This document shows positions 16,599 to 24,131 of a DNA stretch of 64,000 nt, one piece after another. Source of the DNA: CAIYYO01 sp049299895 (GTDB lineage Archaea > Altiarchaeota > Altiarchaeia > IMC4 > QMZM01); the NCBI GenBank assembly GCA_049299895.1, contig JBAQYF010000031.1:1-64000 (forward strand), written 5' to 3'. Below the pieces are notes generated by a model. That model was not told the origin of the DNA, did no database searches, and worked only from the letters and a program-made list of their open reading frames with translations. The position numbers were made by a program, and so were the translations under genes. Within the stretch, counting starts at the first letter, position 1, and every line of letters begins with the position of its first letter.

Positions 16599-17438
16599 CT
16601 ACTCTGCCGACGGCGCATCCGGCCCGCTGAAAGAAAGGCTCTTCGGCTCTGCGGGAGGCACAAGATCGGAATCGGCAACCGTGTTACTGTAGCTCGTCGC
16701 CTCCTGTATCACGTGCATGTTCTCAGTCGTTGTGTCCGAATACAATAGGACGCCTTCCGGCGACAGGCAGTATATGTTCTCCAATGAGGATATGCCTGCA
16801 TTCTTTGCTTCCTCGGATGATATCGTTACGATCATCTTAAAGCATTTGGCGGTTACTCCCGCAATGACCCTGTCGGGCTGCGAGGATATCTCGCTCAGGT
16901 CTATGTCATTTTGTATGTCCTCTGATTGCTTCTTTGGGTCCTTCGAGGAATCCGCCTGCTGGGGCATCTTTATGCAGTTCCATTCTCCGCCCTGCTTGTT
17001 GCACATGATGAAGCTTCCGTCGAGCATGTAAAATCTTGATTCTCCGGCACCGGGCATATCCGCAGACAACGTGTCCACACGCATCTTGCTATCGCCCTTT
17101 ATGTAATATGCCATCTGGGCTTTGTACTCAGGCTGCCCTCCGCCGGACAACGTGGTTTCATATGCCACCATGTATTCCTTTGCCGCGTTGCTAAACAGGC
17201 CCTTGAGCTGGGATTTTAGGTCCGTCCCACCGGCGGGCTTGGTATCGGCTGTCTTAATCTCCTGGGTAGTCACTGTTTCTTCTTCGGAGAGTGTTGTCAC
17301 CGTTCCCCCAGTTTCTTCACTCAATGTCTCCTGAGTGGAGGAAGACTCTTTAACGTCTTCCTGCTTCGGAGCATTCGTACATCCTGCAACAGTCAACAGT
17401 ATAACCAGAAAAACCGCGAAAAACATCTTTTTCATCAT
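16599..17438 (-). CDS. Lipoprotein, paralogue of the thioredoxin lipoprotein N-domain
   Basis: 279 residues. Signal with lipobox VAGC (Cys20), a Thr/Glu/Ser-rich linker to about residue 75, then a domain matching the N-terminal part of the neighbouring thioredoxin lipoprotein, with no thioredoxin domain of its own. Four conserved Cys (MCNKQGGEWNC, KCFKM, YCLSPEG) suggest disulfides. The two genes are 72 bases apart on the same strand. Function unknown; LolA/DUF4412-like outer-domain folds are possible. Confidence 0.8.
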   Translation of the reverse strand: MMKKMFFAVFLVILLTVAGCTNAPKQEDVKESSSTQETLSEETGGTVTTLSEEETVTTQEIKTADTKPAGGTDLKSQLKGLFSNAAKEYMVAYETTLSGGGQPEYKAQMAYYIKGDSKMRVDTLSADMPGAGESRFYMLDGSFIMCNKQGGEWNCIKMPQQADSSKDPKKQSEDIQNDIDLSEISSQPDRVIAGVTAKCFKMIVTISSEEAKNAGISSLENIYCLSPEGVLLYSDTTTENMHVIQEATSYSNTVADSDLVPPAEPKSLSFSGPDAPSAE

Positions 17439-17510
17439 TGTTTCCTCGTAATGGTTTAATAATTTGGTCGCGACAGAATAAAAGAAGGCCCATACAACAG
17501 TACCCGCGGC

Positions 17511-18530
17511 CTAACAGACCCGCGGAACAGGATCCCCTGCCGGCGCCTCAAGAAGCCGCTCCCCGCCTATCGAGGTCTTCAGGATAACGCGCCCCGTCCC
17601 CTTTATTACCTCGCCGAACATGACCGCATCTCTCCCGTATTTCGTCTTCTTCAGTGCTTTCAGGACCGCCTCCGCATCACCGGGAGCAACGCCGAACACT
17701 GCCTTGCCCTCGTTTGCGACGGTCAATGGATCGATCCCCAGCATCCCGGAAGCGGCGCGGACGCTTTCGCGAACAGGGATAAGATCCTCGTCCAAAAAGA
17801 CGTCCACTTTGGCCTTGTGCGCCATCTCGTTTACGCAGCTTGCAAGTCCCCCACGAGTAGGATCCTTCAAAGCATGCAGGTCGTAACCAATCACTTTTTC
17901 CACCATGTGCCACAGAGGCGCGCAGTCGGATACAAGCGAGGTCTCGAACGCAATACCTTCGCGCCCGGCCAAAACCGCCATCCCATGATCCCCCACGGGT
18001 CCGTTTATTATTATCTTGTCCCCTGGACGCAGGCCTGCATCGGATACGACCTTCTTTGCAACGCCCAGACCCGCAGTATTGATCAGGATGCCAATATCGC
18101 TCTCCACGACCTTTGTATCGCCGGTCACGATAGGAACTCCTATCTCCCGGGAAACGGCGTCCATGGACTCAACTATCGTGTGCAGGTCATCTATAGGGAA
18201 GCCTGCGCCCACGATGAACGCGGACGAAATGGCAAGAGGCTTGCCGCCCATCATTGACAAATCATTAATAGTTCCGCACATGGAAAGTTTTCCTATGTCC
18301 CCGCCCGGAAAGAAGATCGGCTTAACGGTGTACGAATCGGTCGTGAACACCAACTGCTCGCCCTTGAAGGGAATCGTCGCCGCATCGTCCAGTTCCGCAA
18401 GGCCGATCCCTCCCGCCACGTTCTTGTTGGAGATCTTTCCCAGCAGGACGGACAAAAGGCCGTGCATCGCTTCTCCCCCACCTCCGTGCACAAGTTTAAC
18501 TCTTTGAGTACTATTGAAACTGTTTTTCAT
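17511..18530 (-). CDS. hypE: Hydrogenase maturation protein HypE
   Basis: 339 residues from ATG 18530. HypE makes the cyanide ligand of the [NiFe] centre: its C-terminal Cys is carbamoylated by HypF and dehydrated with ATP. The terminal motif PRVC is intact, and the PurM-like ATP-binding elements (AGGIGLAELDDAAT, GTINDLSMMGG, VTGDTKV, DPTRGGLA) are complete. The true start is one base downstream of the stop of a 40-codon ORF that is itself a diverged piece of hypE, and that ORF overlaps the end of hypB. Expression is therefore probably coupled through that leader. Confidence 0.95.
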   Translation of the reverse strand: MKNSFNSTQRVKLVHGGGGEAMHGLLSVLLGKISNKNVAGGIGLAELDDAATIPFKGEQLVFTTDSYTVKPIFFPGGDIGKLSMCGTINDLSMMGGKPLAISSAFIVGAGFPIDDLHTIVESMDAVSREIGVPIVTGDTKVVESDIGILINTAGLGVAKKVVSDAGLRPGDKIIINGPVGDHGMAVLAGREGIAFETSLVSDCAPLWHMVEKVIGYDLHALKDPTRGGLASCVNEMAHKAKVDVFLDEDLIPVRESVRAASGMLGIDPLTVANEGKAVFGVAPGDAEAVLKALKKTKYGRDAVMFGEVIKGTGRVILKTSIGGERLLEAPAGDPVPRVC

Positions 18531-18531
18531 T

Positions 18532-18654
18532 TCATTCAGATGCGTACTGAGGGGTTGAAAACCCCTCAAAACTCGTAGTGATGATCAACCTTTCAGAAGG
18601 TTGGTGCATAGCCGCCCCGCCGCCATGTATCAGCTTAACCCGTTCGCCTTTCAT
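18532..18654 (-). pseudogene. Short ORF carrying a diverged duplicate of the hypE 5' end
   Basis: ATG at 18654 overlaps the hypB stop (ATGA). The 40-residue product starts MKGERVKLIHGGGAAMH, which matches the HypE start RVKLVHGGGGEAMH, then departs into unrelated sequence and stops at 18532, one base before the real hypE ATG. The DNA of the matching part differs from hypE at many third positions, so this is not a fresh duplication. The ATGA overlap with hypB suggests that this was once the native hypE start. It may now act as a coupling leader. Confidence 0.7.
18549..18603. repeat. Two perfect hairpins between the hypE remnant and hypE
   Basis: Stem GAGGGGTT (18549-18556) pairs with AACCCCTC (18560-18567), loop GAA. 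Stem CAACCTT (18586-18592) pairs with AAGGTTG (18597-18603), loop TCAG. They sit just upstream of the hypE ATG, within the inserted segment, and could affect translation or mark an element remnant. Confidence 0.6.
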
Positions 18655-19304
18655 TTCCTCTTCTCTTTCTCTTTTATTATCCAGTCCGCGAATACGTCTA
18701 TACCCTTGTCTTTGCGGATGCTCGTCATAAAGACGTTCAATTTGGAATTGATATGCAGGGCGTCTTTTCGCATCTTCTCCGCGTCCGCGCCCACGGCTTC
18801 CGCGATGTCTATCTTGTTTATGACCGCGGCATCGGACGACACGAATATCATCGGGTGCTTCTCCACGGTGTCGTCTCCCTCGGACACGGAAACGATGGTC
18901 ACGTTCAATTGAGTGCCGAGATCGAAATCCACGGGACATATCAGGTTGCCCACGTTCTCAACGAATAGGATATCGACATCCGACAGGTCGAAATGATCGA
19001 CCGCATGCTCCACAAGATGCGCGTCCAGATGGCACTCTTTCCCGGTGTTCACGCCGATCACAGGGATCCCGAGTTTCTTCAGGCGGTTCGCGTCAAGGTC
19101 GCTTATGATGTCTCCTGCTATCGCCGCAATCCGGTAGCCCTTGAGCTTTTTATGGAGTACCTCGATCATAGCAGTCTTCCCGGAGCCGATCGCGCCCATG
19201 AAATTTATCGCAAGGACTCCGGCTTCGTCGAATGTCTTCCGGTTGCGCTCTGCGATCTTCTTGTTTATCTCGAAAACGTCCTTACCCATGCCGATCACGT
19301 GCAT
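18651..19304 (-). CDS. hypB: Hydrogenase maturation GTPase HypB
   Basis: 217 residues. HypB is the GTPase that, with HypA, inserts nickel. P-loop GAIGSGKT at 37-44, metal-site segment ECHLDAHLVEH, Walker-B-like DILFVENVGNLICP and the NKID base motif are all present. No long His-rich nickel-storage N-terminus. It follows hypA by 9 bases and leads into the hypE remnant ORF. Confidence 0.97.
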   Translation of the reverse strand: MHVIGMGKDVFEINKKIAERNRKTFDEAGVLAINFMGAIGSGKTAMIEVLHKKLKGYRIAAIAGDIISDLDANRLKKLGIPVIGVNTGKECHLDAHLVEHAVDHFDLSDVDILFVENVGNLICPVDFDLGTQLNVTIVSVSEGDDTVEKHPMIFVSSDAAVINKIDIAEAVGADAEKMRKDALHINSKLNVFMTSIRKDKGIDVFADWIIKEKEKRK

Positions 19305-19313
19305 TTTCTTCTC

Positions 19314-19676
19314 TCACTCCGCAGTTATCTCTTTTATCATGCATTCCCGCCCCCCGAGGGGTTTGGCTGATTCACCGCATACCGGGCATTTCAGCCTCCG
19401 GGTTAGGGAATACATGTCCTTTTTTTCAGGAATAATCTCGCCCGCATGCTTTTTATCGCACTCGATCTTCAGAGGGAGTATCCTGCAGTCTATCTTCGCA
19501 CCCTCGGCAGCCGTTCCCTCGATCAGTATCTCAAGAGCGAATACTAGCTGGTCGACGCTTATCATCGAGAGCTGGCCTATCTCGAGGACGATCTTCGTGA
19601 CTTTCTTTGCCCCGTGCTTCCCTGCTTCTGCAAGCACGCTGTCTACTATCCCTGAAGCGACTGAAAACTCGTGCAT
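19314..19676 (-). CDS. hypA: Hydrogenase nickel incorporation protein HypA
   Basis: 120 residues from ATG 19676; this start gives MHEFSVA with the nickel-binding His2, whereas the 19742 start only adds hypD shadow sequence. The zinc site is unusual: the second pair is CPVC … REC, but the first is a single Cys in ECDKKH rather than Cys-x2-Cys, so His may replace one ligand. The longer insertion (AGEIIPEKKDMYSLTRRL) is typical of some archaeal HypA proteins. Starts one base after the hypD stop. Confidence 0.93.
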   Translation of the reverse strand: MHEFSVASGIVDSVLAEAGKHGAKKVTKIVLEIGQLSMISVDQLVFALEILIEGTAAEGAKIDCRILPLKIECDKKHAGEIIPEKKDMYSLTRRLKCPVCGESAKPLGGRECMIKEITAE

Positions 19677-19677
19677 C

Positions 19678-20757
19678 TTATTTTCTGCCGTACTTGTATG
19701 AGATGTTGCATGAGCCCTCGCCCGAGACCATGCATGGTCCAACGGGACTGTCCGGCGTGCATCTCTTGCCGAACAGCGGGCAGCTTGCCGGGTATGCGAT
19801 GCCCTTCAATATCTTCCCGCATATGCATCCCCCGGGCTCGGGAGATTCTTTTACGTCTATCTGGAATTTTACGCGGGCGTCGTGGTCTTTGTATTCGTCT
19901 CTTATAGCAAGGCCCGAACCGGGGATCACGGGAAAGCCGCGCCATTTCACGTCGCATGGGACGAATACTTTTTCCAATACGTCGAGCGCCTTCCGGTTAC
20001 CTTCCTCTTTTACGACCCGCGAGTATTCGTTGCGTACGCCGTGATCTTTTTGTTTGATCATCTTTAATAACATGAGTACGCCGTATAGTACGTCGACCGG
20101 CTCGAATCCTGCGACCACCTGGGGTATCCCGTATTTCCCGCAAAGAGCCCTGTAAGGCGTGATCCCGATTATCGCGGACACGTGTCCCGGGTCTATGAAT
20201 CCGTCTATCTTCGTATCGCCTTCTGACAGGAGATAATCCATCGCCGGAGGGATCGTCCTGTGGCATGAAAGAACGTAAAAGTTCTCGGGGGCAGTCAGTA
20301 ATTCGACAGCGCTCGAAGGCGCAGTCGTCTCGAAGCCTATCCCTATGTGGACGACCTCTTTTCCCGGCTTCTCTTTTGCCAGTTTCACCGCGTCGGTTAT
20401 CGAATATACTATGCGCACGTCCGAGCCCGCAGCTTTCGCGTCGGCAAGAGTCAATGCGCTCCCGGGAACCTTAAGCATGTCCCCGAAAGAGGTGACGGTC
20501 GCGCCCTCCTTTGCAAGGGCAATCGCCTCGTCTATCTCCCTTGCGGTTGTAACGCATACGGGGCATCCCGGCCCTGAGATTATTTCCACGTCGTCAGGCA
20601 GCAGTGAGCGGATGCCTGCTTTTGCGATAGCATCCTCGTGGGTTCCGCAGACGTGCATCAGGCGTACAGGGCCCATGCCTTCCGCGGTGGCCCGGATCTT
20701 CGCGGTTATTTTTTCCGCTATCCTGCGGTCCCTGAATCCCGCAAGGCCCTTATTCAT
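19678..20757 (-). CDS. hypD: Hydrogenase maturation protein HypD
   Basis: 359 residues. HypD with HypC assembles the Fe(CN)2CO unit on a [4Fe-4S] scaffold. Motifs: VCGTHE (about 36-41), GPGCPVC (about 63-69), GFETTAPSSA, and the C-terminal Cys set in GGCICGKILKG … CPLFGKRCTP … GPCMVSGEGSC. It overlaps hypC by 8 bases, consistent with the HypCD complex. Confidence 0.97.
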   Translation of the reverse strand: MNKGLAGFRDRRIAEKITAKIRATAEGMGPVRLMHVCGTHEDAIAKAGIRSLLPDDVEIISGPGCPVCVTTAREIDEAIALAKEGATVTSFGDMLKVPGSALTLADAKAAGSDVRIVYSITDAVKLAKEKPGKEVVHIGIGFETTAPSSAVELLTAPENFYVLSCHRTIPPAMDYLLSEGDTKIDGFIDPGHVSAIIGITPYRALCGKYGIPQVVAGFEPVDVLYGVLMLLKMIKQKDHGVRNEYSRVVKEEGNRKALDVLEKVFVPCDVKWRGFPVIPGSGLAIRDEYKDHDARVKFQIDVKESPEPGGCICGKILKGIAYPASCPLFGKRCTPDSPVGPCMVSGEGSCNISYKYGRK

Positions 20758-20962
20758 CCAGCATCTCCTCCAGTATTTTGAGGGTTTCCAGGGCGTCTTC
20801 CTCGCTCATGACCTCGATTGCGTACCCTGCATGGACTATGACGTATTCTCCGGGTTTTACGTTCACCAGGTCCGTTTTAACGGACCTCTTAACGCCTCCG
20901 AAGTCCACGGTCGCTTCCTTTCCCTTTATTTCCAGGACTTTCCCGGGTATTGCAAGGCACAT
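20750..20962 (-). CDS. hypC: Hydrogenase maturation chaperone HypC
   Basis: 70 residues. Begins MCLAIPGKV with the essential Cys2; the OB-fold motif GGVKRSVKTDLV and PGEYVIVHAGYAI are typical. HypC binds the hydrogenase large subunit precursor and carries the Fe(CN)2CO group from HypD. First gene of hypCDAB(E), diverging from hypF. Confidence 0.97.
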   Translation of the reverse strand: MCLAIPGKVLEIKGKEATVDFGGVKRSVKTDLVNVKPGEYVIVHAGYAIEVMSEEDALETLKILEEMLDE

Positions 20963-20982
20963 TTTTATAATTATATAATTCT

Positions 20983-20998
20983 TAATGATTTATCATTA
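20983..20998. promoter_or_regulatory. Operator-like palindrome between hypC and hypF
   Basis: TAATGATTTATCATTA reads as inverted heptamers TAATGAT/ATCATTA around a TT centre. With the following TATAATT it forms a 21-base block that differs by one base from the block before hdrA. It ends 22 bases before the hypF ATG at 21021 and its centre lies about 28 bases before hypC, so it overlaps the core promoter in both directions. Probably a repressor or activator site for the hydrogenase regulon. Confidence 0.6.
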
Positions 20999-21020
20999 TA
21001 ATTCGTATATTATTGGAATC

Positions 21021-23273
21021 ATGTACAAAAAAGCCGTTATCGGGATATCCGGGACCGTGCAGGGAGTGGGCTTTCGGCCGTTCGTCTACCACGCGGCCAG
21101 CGCCCTTGGGATAAAAGGGCAGGTCAGAAACCTCGGAGACGCGGGAGTCGAGATAATCGCCGAGGGACGCACCCCGGCAATAGAAAAGCTCATAGAGAAA
21201 ATAAAAAAAGAAAGCCCGGGGAACGCAAGGATAGACAACGTGTCGGTCAGATGGACGACGGATGGACCGGGATACAAAGACTTCAGAATAGTCCCGAGCG
21301 GAGGAACCGGCATCGGCGGAAAGGTGGTCCCGGATTACGGCATCTGCGCTTCCTGCGTAAAAGACATAACTGAAAAAAAGAACAGGAGATATGATTACGC
21401 TCTGACGTCCTGCACCGACTGCGGCCCGCGATTCTCGGTTCTGGGAAATATGCCCCTCGACAGGGGGAACACGTCCTACAAAGCATTCCCGCCCTGCAAT
21501 CGATGCTCAAAGGAATACTCAGACCCGGACGACAGGAGATTCTACGCCCAGACCATCGCCTGCCCCGCGTGCGGACCGGAATATTTCCTCCTGGACGGAT
21601 CAGTAAAAAAAATCGATAAGCCGATAGAAGCGGCCATTAGGAAACTTATGGAGGGAAGAATCGTTGCCATAAAAGGAATGGGCGGAATGCACCTTGCATG
21701 CCTTGCAAAAGACGATTCAGCGGTGGAGAATCTTAGAAGTAGAAGGCAGCGCCCGCAGCAGCCCTTCGCGGTGATGGCAACGCTCGCGATGGCCCGGAAA
21801 ATAGGGCATATCTCTAGGTGGGAGGAAAAACTGCTCAATTCGAAGGAAAGACCAATCGTCGTTCTGAAGAAAGGGGAAGGCTATGACCTGTCGGAACAGG
21901 TCGCGCCCGGGCTGGGCAACATAGGCGTGATGCTCCCATACAGTGGTTTGCATTACATTCTGTTCGATGAGATCAAAGAGCCTCTGGTCATGACGTCTGC
22001 CAATGCCCGCGGAGAGCCGATGATAAAGGACAACGAAGCAATATTAAAAAACAAGGCCGCAGACTACTACCTGCTGCACGACCTTTCCATCAGGAACAGG
22101 TGTGACGACTCCGTAATAAAGATAGTGAACGATAGTCCCGTTTTTATCCGCAGGAGCAGGGGATACGTCCCAAAGCCGGTCGCCCTTGCCAATCCAGGGA
22201 ACAAAACAGTTCTTGCGTTGGGCGCAGGGGAGAACGTATCATTCTGCTTATTGAAAGGAAACGATGCCTTCCTCAGCCAGCACATAGGGAACACGGAGAA
22301 CCTTCGAACAATTGAATATTTGCGGGAAGCAATAGAAAAATTTCTTGAGATCATACCTGCGAAAATAGATTCCATAGCCTGCGACCTGCACCCCTCTTTC
22401 AATACGACGAAACTTGCGGAAGATTTGAGCAAGAAATACGCCGCCCCGGCAACGCGCGTGCAGCACCACCATGCGCACCTTATGTCCCTCGCAGGGGAAC
22501 ATGGCATCGAAGAAATGATCGGTATCTGCTGCGACGGAGTGGGGTACGGTCTCGACGGAAAGGCATGGGGGGGCGAAGTATTCTCATTGAAGAACGGATC
22601 GATCGACCGCATCGGGCACCTGATAGAACAGCCCATGCCCGGAGGAGATGCTGCGTCACATTATCCTGCGAGGATGGTTGCAGGCATGTTCTACGATGAA
22701 TTCCCGCAGGAGGAACTGAAAAAGATACTTTCGGACCTGCATTTCCGGCACGGAAAAAAAGAGATCGGCGTCGTCCTAAAACAGCTCGAAAGAAGGATAA
22801 ACGTCCAGGAGACCACGTCCACCGGCCGGGTGCTGGATGCCGCCGCAGCATTGCTCGGGATCTGCCCGTACAGGACATACGAAGGGGAGCCTGCGATGAA
22901 ACTGGAAGCGGCGGCTTTCGGAGGAAAGGACCTGCAATTCAATTACGTCGCAGAGAAGAACATACTGGACACAACCGCGCTGCTGATGGACGCACTAGAC
23001 GCCAAAAAGAAAAAACGCAAAACAAGGGACATCGCATACTCGCTGGAGACCGCCCTTGCAAGAGGGCTTGCAGACATCGCTTTAAAGGCCGCGGGCAGGG
23101 AAAAGATCAACACGATCGGAGTATCGGGCGGCGTAGCATACAATGACGTATTCGTCAGGACAATTGCAGGATGCGTAAAAGAGAAAGATCTGAGGTTCCT
23201 GCAGAACAAAGAAGTCCCGTGCGGAGACGGGGGGATCTCGTACGGACAGGCCGCATACGTCTCAAGGATCTGA
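21021..23273 (+). CDS. hypF: Carbamoyltransferase HypF
   Basis: 750 residues from ATG 21021 (YKKAVIGISGTVQGVGFRPF is the canonical start; the ATG at 20985 lies in the operator). Domains in order: acylphosphatase (GTVQGVGFRPFVYHAA), two zinc fingers (CASC … CTDCGPRF; CNRC … CPACGPEY), YrdC-like (VAIKGMGGMHLAC), and Kae1-like with HHHAHLMSL and a C-terminal GISYGQAAY. HypF transfers carbamoyl from carbamoyl phosphate to the HypE C-terminal Cys. A second, diverged copy of the last 13 codons lies at 23896-23938, beyond the toxin-antitoxin pair. Confidence 0.97.
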   Translation: MYKKAVIGISGTVQGVGFRPFVYHAASALGIKGQVRNLGDAGVEIIAEGRTPAIEKLIEKIKKESPGNARIDNVSVRWTTDGPGYKDFRIVPSGGTGIGGKVVPDYGICASCVKDITEKKNRRYDYALTSCTDCGPRFSVLGNMPLDRGNTSYKAFPPCNRCSKEYSDPDDRRFYAQTIACPACGPEYFLLDGSVKKIDKPIEAAIRKLMEGRIVAIKGMGGMHLACLAKDDSAVENLRSRRQRPQQPFAVMATLAMARKIGHISRWEEKLLNSKERPIVVLKKGEGYDLSEQVAPGLGNIGVMLPYSGLHYILFDEIKEPLVMTSANARGEPMIKDNEAILKNKAADYYLLHDLSIRNRCDDSVIKIVNDSPVFIRRSRGYVPKPVALANPGNKTVLALGAGENVSFCLLKGNDAFLSQHIGNTENLRTIEYLREAIEKFLEIIPAKIDSIACDLHPSFNTTKLAEDLSKKYAAPATRVQHHHAHLMSLAGEHGIEEMIGICCDGVGYGLDGKAWGGEVFSLKNGSIDRIGHLIEQPMPGGDAASHYPARMVAGMFYDEFPQEELKKILSDLHFRHGKKEIGVVLKQLERRINVQETTSTGRVLDAAAALLGICPYRTYEGEPAMKLEAAAFGGKDLQFNYVAEKNILDTTALLMDALDAKKKKRKTRDIAYSLETALARGLADIALKAAGREKINTIGVSGGVAYNDVFVRTIAGCVKEKDLRFLQNKEVPCGDGGISYGQAAYVSRI

Positions 23274-23284
23274 TTTATATCTTC

Positions 23285-23314
23285 GTTTTACATATGTATT
23301 ACTAATTGTAAAAC
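23285..23314. promoter_or_regulatory. Inverted repeat before the AbrB/PIN toxin-antitoxin genes
   Basis: GTTTTACA (23285-23292) is perfectly inverted by TGTAAAAC (23307-23314), 14 bases apart, 10 bases before the antitoxin ATG. This is the position of an autoregulatory site bound by an AbrB-type antitoxin. Confidence 0.55.
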
Positions 23315-23323
23315 TTAGGTAAT

Positions 23324-23533
23324 ATGTCATTCGATGCAACGGTCAGGAAGATAGGCAATTCAGTCGGGGTGGTTTTCCCAAAAGAGTATGCTAAGAGCAT
23401 GAACCTCAAGGTGAATGAAAAAGTGCGCTTGAACGTGGTCAGGGAAGCGGATTTCTCGGATATCTACGGTTTGCTTAAAGCAAAGAAAAGCGCGCAGAAG
23501 TTCAAAGACGAGGCGAGGGCAGGATGGAAGTAG
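23324..23533 (+). CDS. AbrB/SpoVT-type antitoxin
   Basis: 69 residues: swapped-hairpin DNA-binding domain (ATVRKIGNSVGVVFPKEYAKSMNLKVNEKV) followed by a C-terminal extension (FSDIYGLLKAKKSAQKFKDEARAGW) that would wrap the toxin. It probably represses its own operon and neutralises the PIN protein encoded next, with a 10-base overlap. Confidence 0.88.
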   Translation: MSFDATVRKIGNSVGVVFPKEYAKSMNLKVNEKVRLNVVREADFSDIYGLLKAKKSAQKFKDEARAGWK

Positions 23534-23895
23534 GGCCTTATTTCTTTGATACGTACGCGCTGTACTCAATAGCCAATGGAACGCATTCTTACGCACCATA
23601 CAAGCGTGTTCCCTGCGTAACTTCGGTCCTGAACCTGATGGAATTGCATTACTGCCTTCTGAAGGATCATGGAAAGGAAACTGCTAACAGATACTTTGAC
23701 AGGTTCCGATCTTATGCCTGGGACACTGACGACGACACGATAAAGCAGGCAATGGAATTCAAGCTCGAAAATAAAAAGAGGAACCTCTCTTATGTCGACT
23801 GCGTAGGTTATCTCATGGCCCAAAGAAACGGCCTGGTCTTTCTGACGGGGGATAAGGAATTCAAAGACATACAGGGAGTAGAATACGTGAAGTAG
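23524..23895 (+). CDS. PIN-domain ribonuclease toxin (VapC-like)
   Basis: 123 residues. The acidic PIN residues are visible: Asp in FFDTYAL, Glu in LMELHY, Asp in SYVDCVG and Asp in LTGDKEF. It would cleave RNA, probably a tRNA or rRNA site, when free of antitoxin. The pair sits between intact hypF and a remnant of the hypF 3' end, so it looks like inserted cargo. Confidence 0.88.
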   Translation: MEVGPYFFDTYALYSIANGTHSYAPYKRVPCVTSVLNLMELHYCLLKDHGKETANRYFDRFRSYAWDTDDDTIKQAMEFKLENKKRNLSYVDCVGYLMAQRNGLVFLTGDKEFKDIQGVEYVK

Positions 23896-23938
23896 GATTT
23901 CATACGGGCAGGCTGCGTATTACGCCGGACTGGAGTGA
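23896..23938 (+). pseudogene. Remnant of a second hypF 3' end
   Basis: Directly after the PIN stop, the frame from 23897 reads ISYGQAAYYAGLE and stops at 23936-23938. This matches the intact HypF terminus GISYGQAAYVSRI. Differences over the matching codons are mainly in third positions (for example TCG/TCA, GGA/GGG, GCC/GCT), so the piece derives from a diverged homologue rather than a recent copy. Confidence 0.75.
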
Positions 23939-24094
23939 TTTTTGAATTTGATTGATGCGGTTTTAGTTTCCTTTGATAACTTTTTCCATTCCATTCATTT
24001 ATTTTCTAAACTATTTTTTCAGTTCTCCGGCCGCGCCTTTTTCCTTCTTTAAATTTTTGCCTTCCAGTATATATTCATACAATCAATCTTATCG

Positions 24095-24110
24095 TAATGA
24101 TTAATCATTA
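24095..24110. promoter_or_regulatory. Operator-like palindrome before hdrA
   Basis: TAATGATTAATCATTA is a perfect 16-base palindrome and is followed by TAATT, giving a TATA-like ATTATAATT. The 21-base block matches the hypC/hypF block with one difference. It ends 21 bases before the GTG at 24132, almost the same geometry as hypF. Confidence 0.65.
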
Positions 24111-24131
24111 TAATTAGCTCAGTTTTGTTTG

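Noticed and set aside
18532..18939. 135-codon minus-strand ORF across hypB
   Set aside because: Only the part from ATG 18654 has meaning (hypE-like start); the rest is a shadow of hypB in another frame.
15028..21000. Known NikR operator (long-spacer half-sites) near the hyp genes
   Set aside because: I found no E. coli-type GTATGA-N16-TCATAC or H. pylori-type pair; only the N2 palindrome is present, so NikR binding there is not claimed.
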